Assembly (NCBI GenBank): GCA_964346135.1
Contig: CAYFTS010000160.1
Location: 1 to 19,169, forward strand
Direction of reading: 5' to 3'
Length of the DNA stretch: 19,169 nt
From: B1-G15 sp964346135
GTDB taxonomy: Archaea > Thermoproteota > Bathyarchaeia > Bathyarchaeales > Bathyarchaeaceae
Below, in pieces: positions 13,423 through 19,169 of this stretch (positions are counted from its first letter, which is position 1; each line of letters opens with the position of its first letter). The notes beneath the pieces were generated by a model. It was not told the DNA's origin. It worked only from the letters and a program-made list of their open reading frames with translations, and made no database searches. The translations under genes and the position numbers were made by a program.

Positions 13423-13962
13423 GTGGTATTGAAAATGGGTTATGGAGAAGCATGGAATGTGTTGGCTGATTTGATTACTGAAATTCGGAAGAAAGGAGAG
13501 ACCATCCCAAAACATGTAATGAACGATTTACACTCTGCCAAGACCCTGATACAGATTCTCAAAGTCGATCCCACACACGTTGAAAATCTCCCAAGGATTG
13601 AGATGTACCTGGAAAACGTGGAATCACACCTCATATTCACAGCACAAGAAAAATTCAGCGCAGACTACGTTGAACAATGGATGAAGAAGCTAGAAGAGGC
13701 TAGAAAGGCTCCTGAGGATGAAGAAAAAGCCCCACCGAAGTTTGTCGCGGGAGTCCCACGTGGTGAACATTGGGTGCGAATTCAAATATCAGAAGAAACT
13801 TCCAAGAGTGAAATGGAAAGATTGGCTAAGGAAAATGGCCTTTCCTACAAAATGCAAAAAAACGGGTATATGATCGTTTATGGTGACGTTAAAAAAGTCA
13901 AAGAATTTGTTAAAAATGTTGCAAAAAAGTTTCAGATTAAACGAAAACAGGAAAGAGTGTAG
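13423..13962 (+). CDS. DUF2096 family archaeal protein
   Basis: A 179-residue soluble protein of unknown function, found in archaea. The N-terminal half is helical (GEAWNVLADLITEIRKKGE, then HVMNDLHSAKTLIQIL). A charged acidic linker (EEARKAPEDEEKAPP) leads to a conserved FVAGVPRGEHWVRIQI strand motif. The C-terminal half looks like a small alpha/beta domain (SYKMQKNGYMIVYGDVKKVKEFVKNV). No catalytic residues are evident. The frame opens with GTG 13423; ATG 13435 is an equally likely start, and neither has a clear ribosome site. It is divergent from psmA and about 115 bases before smc in the same direction. Coupling to SMC or to the proteasome is possible but unproven. Confidence 0.75.
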   Translation: MVLKMGYGEAWNVLADLITEIRKKGETIPKHVMNDLHSAKTLIQILKVDPTHVENLPRIEMYLENVESHLIFTAQEKFSADYVEQWMKKLEEARKAPEDEEKAPPKFVAGVPRGEHWVRIQISEETSKSEMERLAKENGLSYKMQKNGYMIVYGDVKKVKEFVKNVAKKFQIKRKQERV

Positions 13963-13994
13963 AAGCTTCGTTTGCACAAGAGTTAAAACTACTT

Positions 13995-14002
13995 TCTATA
14001 AT
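13995..14002 (+). promoter_or_regulatory. Putative promoter of smc-scpA-scpB
   Basis: The gap between DUF2096 and smc (13963-14077) has tctataat followed by a T run, a TATA-like element about 80 bases before the smc ATG. The T run (14003-14008) could also help end the DUF2096 transcript. Confidence 0.35.
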
Positions 14003-14077
14003 ATTTTTCTAGAAGAAGCCCAAAAACGATTAGGTATAACTCTTCAAGTCTAAATCACGGAGAGGGTGTTCAAAAAA

Positions 14078-17000
14078 ATGCCGCATATTAAGAAAATTGA
14101 AATCAAGGGCTTCAAGTCCTTTGGTCCAAAAACTGCCACCATCTTGATAGACAAAGGTTTCACTGTGCTTACAGGCCCAAATGGCAGTGGTAAAACAAAC
14201 ATTGTGGACGCCGTCTTATTCGGATTAGGCGAACTGAGTGCTAGAAGGCTTCGCGCTGAAAGTTTCGCAAAACTCATATTTCATGGATCCCCGGAAGTAG
14301 GGATGGAGAAGGCTAAAGGAGCGAAGGTTGTCATTCAATTTGACAATTTTGACAAACGTATACCTGTGGACACTAGCACAGTAACCATTTCTCGCGAAGT
14401 CCACAAAAATGGTCAAAGTATTTATCGGCTTAACGGAAGGAGAATTTCTAGAAATCGCATCATTGACATATTATCCATGGCTGGGATTAGTCCCACCGGA
14501 CATAACGTGATTGTGCAGGGGACAATTACGCGCATGGCTGAGATTTCTCCTCATGATCGCAGAAAAATGATAGAGAGCATGATTGGGATAGCTCAGTATG
14601 ATGCTGAAAAGGCTGAAGCCGAAGAGAAGCTTCGAGCCGCCGAAATATCTATTCGAACCGCTATGGGTCGAGTGGATGAGGTGCAGAAGAGAGTAGATGA
14701 TTTAGAGAGGGAACGAAACGAGCTGCTTCGCTATGGTTTCATTCAAAATGAAATCAAGCGGTTCGAAGCAATGAAAGTTTCCCACGAGCTTTTAGAAACT
14801 GAACGAAAAATACATGATTTATCATCAAACGCCGAAGAGGTTAAAGATAAAGTTGAAAACTTAAGGCAGCTGAGAGAAGAGCAAAGGTCTCAACGTCGCG
14901 GAATCGAAAATGAATGGAGACAACTCAGTACAGAAAAAGTTGAAGAGAGCGGAACCCGCGTTCTCGAAGTTCAAATCAAGATAGGTGACATAAAATCGAA
15001 GTTAACCGAACTCGCAACAAAAACAGATGCAGGGACAGCAAGCCTTGAAGGGCTTAGAAGAGTGAAAGAAAACAACAGTCAACAACTTGAAGCTATCAAA
15101 AATGAAATTGTTGAAAACCGCAAACAAATTCGAAAACTGAAACGAGCGTATGATCGCTTATCCGAGGATATCAAGACTAGACAATCCCAGCACGATGCCC
15201 TTCAAAACGAAACTGCACAGCTTTGGGCAAACTTAGGTGAAAACAGCGCAAAAATTCGTCAGATTGAAAAACGAGTGGATAAGATTCAACAAAGTCTCCT
15301 TGATGTTCGAAGCGACTACGTGCAAAGTAAAACGAAAATTAGGACTTTGTCAGGTAGGCTGCATGATCTTAGCGCCCGCAAGGACCGATTTGCATCTACC
15401 CTTAATGAACTTAAAACGTCCCTTAATGAACTTAAAAACGTTCAAAGGGAGCAGAAAAATCGGTTTAAGAGTTTGCAACAAACTCTGGACCGAAAAGCCA
15501 TTCAAAAAGACTCCATAGCAAAGGAGATTACACAGGCGGGAAAGATCGCAGAGTCAGCTAGAGATGCAGTAGTAGAATTTGTCACTCAACGGGAACTCGC
15601 TGAAACCGTTGCGGGTGAAGAGAAAGCGTTAAGAAACATCGAAGAACTTGGGGAGCTCGGCGTGATCCCCGGAGTTTACGGTCGATTCAAAGATTTGATT
15701 AAGGTAGGGAAGCCTTACCGGCAAGCGATGGAGGCGGCGGCAGCTGGTTGGCTCAACTCTATTGTTGTTAAAGATTTTGATGCAGCCTTCACGTGTGCTG
15801 AGACGCTGAAACGCTTGAAACTCGGCAGAGTGAAGATTATTCCACTTGAAAATTTGCCAGTTAAATCCATTAGTGCCACAGAACTCAGAGGAGTGAGAGG
15901 AGTCGCCTCAGAGTTTGTTAAGCGTGAAAAACAGTATGAGCCAGCAGTAATTTTCGTTTTCGGAGACACCTTGATAGCAGAGAATGATAAAGCAGCCATT
16001 GCCGCTTCTCGCAATGGTTATCGTGCAGTCACAGTTAACGGAGACCTCTACGAAGCTGGTGGCGGAATAGAAAGCGGATACTACCGATCTCCAATCGATT
16101 TCTCCACGATCATTCCAAGCGAGTCTGCTGTCAAAAGCTTAGAGGACGCTGTGAAGACTCTTCAAGAACATTTGACGCGGAGAGGAGACGAGATGTCCAC
16201 TTTCGAAGAGGAAATCGCCAAGACTCGAGTGCAAATTGTTCGTCTAGCTGAAGCCATCACTACTCTTGAAGGCGAAATCACGCGAATACGCAGAAGCATC
16301 ATGCGGACTAAGCGTAACATGAAGCGTATTGATGGACTTGCTCAACGTACTCAAAGGCGGATTGAAAAGGAAAAGACAAGTGTGGAGCTTCAAAAGTCAC
16401 AACGCAAGGCTCTTCAAAAGGAGATACAAGAGTTAAACAATGAATTAACTAGCCTACGACAGAAAACGGACCCTGCTAAAATTCAGGAAATGGAGGTTCA
16501 GCGAGAAACTTTAGGCGAAGAACTCATAGAGTTGAGGCAAAGGCTTGGTAGCGTGGAAACCGAACTGGCAACTCTCCGGTCTAAATTTGAAAACGTTCTC
16601 AAATTAGCTTCAGATAACATTAAAGTTCAGCTTAGAAAAGTGAGTGGGCAACTCTCTATTGTAGAAAAGGAGGTTGAAGAAGCGACGGAACAAAGGGAGG
16701 CGCTAGAGAAAGAGTTGAAAGAACTTGAAGCCTCTAAAGAAGAGCTTTCTCATTCAATTTTAACTGCCAGAAAAGAAGTGGGGAAGTTCACATCTCAAAT
16801 TGACAACATCGACAAGCATCTGCGTCGACTAGACGCTGATTACGAACGAGTTGAGGAACTGCACAATCGGCTTCAGCTTGAACTTCAAACACTTCGGTTA
16901 CAGGCAGATCAACATCGTCATCGACTGATGGAAATTGGTTGCGAGGAACCTGTAAAGGTTTCGTCAGATCAGCTCACAATGGCAGAGTCATCACTCAGGT

Positions 17001-17623
17001 TGATGCGGTTAGAGGTGGAGCGTCTCGGAGCCGTTAATCAATTAGCTCAGTCCCACTACGCTGAACAGGTTTCAAGATACAAAGAGTTATCCGTGCGTAT
17101 GAACGAATTGGAGCGAGAAAAACAAGCCATAATCTCTTTCATGGATGAAATTGAACGGAAAAAACGCAAGATTTTCATGGAAGCCTTCAACAAGATAAAC
17201 GAAAAATTCGCTGAGTATTTTTCGAAACTTACTGATGGCGGAGAAGCCGCGCTAAAGTTAGATAACCCCGAAGAGCCGTTCGCTGGCGGGATGGACATGA
17301 TTGTTCAGTTCCTAGGTAAGCCTCCAATACCTGTGAATGGAGCCAGCAGCGGAGAGAGGTCTGTAGCCGCTGTTGCCTACATATTTGCTTTGCAAGACTT
17401 CTCACCCGCCGCTTTTTATTTGTTTGATGAAGTTGACGCGCACTTGGATGCTTTTCACGTGTCTAGGTTGGGTGAGTTATTGGGTGAAGAGTCGGCGAAA
17501 TCTCAGTTTTTGGTTATCACTTTGAAGCCTGAGATGGTTAGCAAAGCAAAAAGTGTCTACGGCGTGTATGAGCACAAAGGGGTCTCCCACGTGGTTTCAA
17601 CCGTGTTTAAGGAGGCTGCCTAG
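14078..17623 (+). CDS. smc: Chromosome segregation protein SMC
   Basis: An 1181-residue SMC ATPase, the motor of the archaeal condensin-like complex that compacts and segregates DNA. The N-terminal head has Walker A GPNGSGKT (33-40) and VIVQGTI. A long coiled coil runs from about 165 to 525. The hinge is at about 527-665 (GVIPGVYG... YEAGGGIESGYY). The return coil runs to about 1020. The C-terminal head has the signature motif at 1089-1095 and Walker B FYLFDEVD (1113-1120), followed by AHLD. The ABC signature reads ASSGERS where most SMCs have LSGGEKS. I chose ATG 14078, nine bases after gagggtg; a GTG at 14066 would add four residues. The coil contains a 7-residue tandem duplication (15400-15441). 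The stop shares a base with the scpA start. Confidence 0.96.
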   Translation: MPHIKKIEIKGFKSFGPKTATILIDKGFTVLTGPNGSGKTNIVDAVLFGLGELSARRLRAESFAKLIFHGSPEVGMEKAKGAKVVIQFDNFDKRIPVDTSTVTISREVHKNGQSIYRLNGRRISRNRIIDILSMAGISPTGHNVIVQGTITRMAEISPHDRRKMIESMIGIAQYDAEKAEAEEKLRAAEISIRTAMGRVDEVQKRVDDLERERNELLRYGFIQNEIKRFEAMKVSHELLETERKIHDLSSNAEEVKDKVENLRQLREEQRSQRRGIENEWRQLSTEKVEESGTRVLEVQIKIGDIKSKLTELATKTDAGTASLEGLRRVKENNSQQLEAIKNEIVENRKQIRKLKRAYDRLSEDIKTRQSQHDALQNETAQLWANLGENSAKIRQIEKRVDKIQQSLLDVRSDYVQSKTKIRTLSGRLHDLSARKDRFASTLNELKTSLNELKNVQREQKNRFKSLQQTLDRKAIQKDSIAKEITQAGKIAESARDAVVEFVTQRELAETVAGEEKALRNIEELGELGVIPGVYGRFKDLIKVGKPYRQAMEAAAAGWLNSIVVKDFDAAFTCAETLKRLKLGRVKIIPLENLPVKSISATELRGVRGVASEFVKREKQYEPAVIFVFGDTLIAENDKAAIAASRNGYRAVTVNGDLYEAGGGIESGYYRSPIDFSTIIPSESAVKSLEDAVKTLQEHLTRRGDEMSTFEEEIAKTRVQIVRLAEAITTLEGEITRIRRSIMRTKRNMKRIDGLAQRTQRRIEKEKTSVELQKSQRKALQKEIQELNNELTSLRQKTDPAKIQEMEVQRETLGEELIELRQRLGSVETELATLRSKFENVLKLASDNIKVQLRKVSGQLSIVEKEVEEATEQREALEKELKELEASKEELSHSILTARKEVGKFTSQIDNIDKHLRRLDADYERVEELHNRLQLELQTLRLQADQHRHRLMEIGCEEPVKVSSDQLTMAESSLRLMRLEVERLGAVNQLAQSHYAEQVSRYKELSVRMNELEREKQAIISFMDEIERKKRKIFMEAFNKINEKFAEYFSKLTDGGEAALKLDNPEEPFAGGMDMIVQFLGKPPIPVNGASSGERSVAAVAYIFALQDFSPAAFYLFDEVDAHLDAFHVSRLGELLGEESAKSQFLVITLKPEMVSKAKSVYGVYEHKGVSHVVSTVFKEAA
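15400..15441 (+). repeat. 21-bp tandem duplication in the SMC coiled coil
   Basis: Two adjacent 21-bp units begin with the same 17 bases (ccttaatgaacttaaaa) and encode LNELKTS LNELKNV. Each unit is one heptad, so the duplication preserves the coiled-coil phase. Near-identical DNA, including synonymous positions, suggests it is recent. Confidence 0.8.
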
Positions 17624-18303
17624 TGTCCTCACCAACTGGTAAACCTTTTTATTTTCAGCCTCCATTGAACGTGCTTTTTGAACTTCATAAGCTGAAAAAA
17701 ATAAGGCCGTGGGATGTGAACATATCTTTTTTGTTGACTTCCCTCTTAGAAGAAATGGAGAAGAGAGGAGAAGTTGATTTCAGAGCTTCAGGGATGGCGC
17801 TTGATTCGTCTTCCACCATATATCTTATGAAATCAAAACTTTTGTTAAAACTGGAGGAGCCTCCTGCTCCCTCTAAGCCTCCACCAGGCTTTCTTCCTCC
17901 GCCTTTGTTCCTTCCTCTTCGTTACGAGTTGACTTCTACGACTGTTCAACATTTGTTGAAGGCGTTGGATGAGGTGCTTAAGGGTGAACATATACTTACT
18001 TTGAAACCGCGTGTGGAGTCTATGCTGCCTCCTCCACCGGAGCTTATTCCTTCGGTTGATTTGTATTTAATGGAAATTGAGAAGATGATGGAGGAGCTGT
18101 ATAGTTCTATTCTGCGGTTTGCTGGTGAAGGAAGATTGATCACTTTTTCTAAGTTCACGGCTGGAATGAAAAGGTTGGAGGCTGTTAAAACCTTTATCAT
18201 CCTTCTCTTTCTCGCTCAGACTGGTAAAGCCAGCCTATGGCAAGAAGAAGATTTCAGCGAGATTTACATAACCCTCCGTGAGGATCCACCCATTGACGGA
18301 TGA
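17623..18303 (+). CDS. scpA: Segregation and condensation protein A (kleisin)
   Basis: The 226-residue kleisin bridges the two SMC heads. The N-terminal helical domain (about 12-78) has the ScpA pattern PLNVLFELHKLKKIRPWDVNI. A proline-rich stretch (P80 to P98, ten prolines in 19 residues) forms a linker. A further PPPP is at 136-139. The C-terminal winged-helix domain (about 145-226) begins IPSVDLYLMEIEKMMEEL and includes RLEAVKTFIILLFLAQTGKASLWQEEDFSEI. The start is GTG 17623, overlapping the smc stop (TAGTG), with a strong AAGGAGG seven bases upstream. Its end overlaps scpB. Codons are rich in third-position T, more than in smc. Confidence 0.9.
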   Translation: MSSPTGKPFYFQPPLNVLFELHKLKKIRPWDVNISFLLTSLLEEMEKRGEVDFRASGMALDSSSTIYLMKSKLLLKLEEPPAPSKPPPGFLPPPLFLPLRYELTSTTVQHLLKALDEVLKGEHILTLKPRVESMLPPPPELIPSVDLYLMEIEKMMEELYSSILRFAGEGRLITFSKFTAGMKRLEAVKTFIILLFLAQTGKASLWQEEDFSEIYITLREDPPIDG

Positions 18304-18862
18304 AGAACAGGGATCATCTGGACTTTTTGAACAGGAAAAAACAAGGCGCATGTTGTCTCTAATAGAGGCAGCGCTTTACGTGGCTGGTCGCCCGTTGGAT
18401 TTGAAGACGTTAGGATCTGTGATTCACAGCCGCTCTAAGAGGAAGATCAGGAGGCTTACAACCACGCTTATGAAGGAATATGAAAATCGTGACACTGCTC
18501 TTGAAATTATTGAGGTTGAGGATGAACGATTTGTTTTGCAGCTAAAGGCGGAGTACACGCCAAAAGTTCGAAGATTGGCAATAAGGCCGCTACTCAGCGT
18601 GGGTCCATTGAAAACGCTGTCTTACATTGCTTATCGTCAGCCTGTGCCTCAAGCTCAAGTCATTGACGTGCGGGGGCACCACTCCTATAATCATCTTAAG
18701 CAGTTGGAGGAATTGGGCTTGATTGAGCGGGAAAGAGCTGGGCGAACCAAGATCATACGTACCACTGAGTTTTTCGCTGATTACTTTGGTTTAAGCCATG
18801 ATTTACGGGGTATGAAGAAACAGCTCAAAAGTATATTTGAAGAACTCGTTCCATCAGAGTAG
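18278..18862 (+). CDS. scpB: Segregation and condensation protein B
   Basis: A 194-residue (or shorter) protein that binds the kleisin ScpA and regulates SMC. It consists of tandem winged-helix domains: the first from TRRMLSLIEAALYVAGRPLDLKTLGSVI, the second containing RPLLSVGPLKTLSYIAYRQPVPQAQVIDVRG and HLKQLEELGLIERERAGRTKIIRTTEFFADYFGL. Both stretches are classical ScpB segments. The frame opens with GTG 18278, a 26-nt overlap with scpA. An in-frame TTG at 18293 has gtgagg about nine bases upstream and may be the true start, losing five residues. It completes the SMC-ScpAB set. Confidence 0.9.
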   Translation: MRIHPLTDEEQGSSGLFEQEKTRRMLSLIEAALYVAGRPLDLKTLGSVIHSRSKRKIRRLTTTLMKEYENRDTALEIIEVEDERFVLQLKAEYTPKVRRLAIRPLLSVGPLKTLSYIAYRQPVPQAQVIDVRGHHSYNHLKQLEELGLIERERAGRTKIIRTTEFFADYFGLSHDLRGMKKQLKSIFEELVPSE

Positions 18863-18867
18863 ATAAG

Positions 18868-18897
18868 CTTATATGTTGAGTTTTTGGTAGTCTCAAC
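18868..18897 (+). promoter_or_regulatory. Putative rps8e promoter with adjoining inverted repeat
   Basis: The 59-base gap between scpB and rps8e has cttatat (18868-18874), within a 10-bp palindrome ataagcttat, as a TATA candidate. Directly behind it is a 6-bp inverted repeat gttgag/ctcaac (18875-18880 and 18892-18897) with a T run in the loop. The repeat could act as an scpB terminator or as an operator at the start site. Confidence 0.4.
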
Positions 18898-18921
18898 GAG
18901 ATTAAAGGAAGAGAAGCAAAC

Positions 18922-19169
18922 TTGTCAGTGTGGCATGGTACTCTACACAAAAAGAAACCTTCAGGCGGCAGAAAACGAACATACCGAAAGAAAAGAAAGT
19001 TTGAGAAAGGCTCTTTCCCAGCAGAAACCTCGTTAGGTGAACTCAAAAGAAAAACTAAACGAGGACGTGGAAACACAATGAAAATCAGTTTGTTAAGCGC
19101 AACCCACGCAAACATTTCCACCCCATCCACTGGAAAAACCGAGAGAACTAAAATCCTCCGTGTGGTTAA
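18922..19169 (+). CDS. rps8e: 30S ribosomal protein S8e, N-terminal part (cut by window edge)
   Basis: A plus-strand frame runs to the window end with 82 complete codons and no stop. It begins SVWHGTLHKKKPSGGRKR, followed by YRKKRKFEKGSFPAET and a later RGRGNTMKISLLSATHANI, all typical of archaeal/eukaryotic S8e of the small subunit. The strong basic character fits an rRNA-binding protein. The start is TTG 18922 or, two codons later, GTG 18928; ggaagagaag lies just upstream. The last visible bases (gttaa) are not a stop in this frame. It follows scpB by 59 bases and may have its own promoter. Confidence 0.9.
   Translation, partial: MSVWHGTLHKKKPSGGRKRTYRKKRKFEKGSFPAETSLGELKRKTKRGRGNTMKISLLSATHANISTPSTGKTERTKILRVV

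Noticed and set aside
18825..19130. 101-residue minus-strand frame at the right end
   Set aside because: Antisense to S8e, whose sequence is well recognised on the plus strand.
1..19169. CRISPR arrays, insertion sequences, integrase or toxin-antitoxin genes
   Set aside because: No regularly spaced repeats, terminal inverted repeats, transposase/integrase motifs or small toxin-like pairs were seen.

Overview
The window is archaeal. It carries the archaeal exosome/proteasome superoperon (psmA, SBDS, rrp4, rrp41, rrp42, L37Ae, Brix, Pcc1, prefoldin beta, DUF3194, DHH), archaeal-type box A promoters, many GTG/TTG starts and very short or overlapping gene junctions. An SMC-ScpA-ScpB operon, a FUN14 protein, a secreted cohesin-like protein and moderate GC suggest a mesophilic TACK-type lineage. 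Bathyarchaeia is my best guess. That placement is inferred from gene content, not from a phylogeny.

Layout. (1) Positions 1-463, minus strand: the start of a secreted, sequon-rich cohesin-like protein, cut by the window edge. (2) 644-3091, plus: homoserine dehydrogenase and aspartate kinase, a two-gene operon that opens the aspartate-family amino-acid pathway. This pair lies between two direct copies of a ~100 bp promoter/leader/signal-peptide block. The left copy belongs to the cohesin-like gene. The right copy (3326-3424) drives only a 40-codon remnant. (3) 3518-5983, minus: an ECF transporter energising module (two ATPases and EcfT) with no substrate-binding S component beside it. A perfect 12-bp palindrome sits at its promoter. 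(4) 6272-6747, plus: a 57-residue all-cysteine RING/FYVE-like zinc finger followed by a FUN14 membrane protein. (5) 6757-13297, minus: the eleven-gene superoperon for RNA processing, ribosome maturation, tRNA modification, chaperoning and the proteasome. (6) 13423-13962, plus: a DUF2096 protein, divergent from psmA with back-to-back promoters. (7) 14078-18862, plus: SMC, ScpA and ScpB (condensin-like complex). (8) 18922 to the window end: ribosomal protein S8e, partial.

How the genes work together. Rrp41/Rrp42 form the exosome ring and Rrp4 its RNA-binding cap. SBDS, Brix and L37Ae link the same transcript to ribosome assembly. Pcc1 belongs to KEOPS (t6A tRNA modification). PsmA and prefoldin beta cover protein turnover and folding. 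SMC, ScpA and ScpB are translationally coupled subunits of one chromosome-organising machine.

The least ordinary parts are the duplicated leader around hom-lysC, the zinc finger/FUN14 pair, the palindrome before the ECF operon and the altered ABC signature in SMC. I saw no CRISPR array, tRNA, rRNA, intact transposase or obvious defence system.
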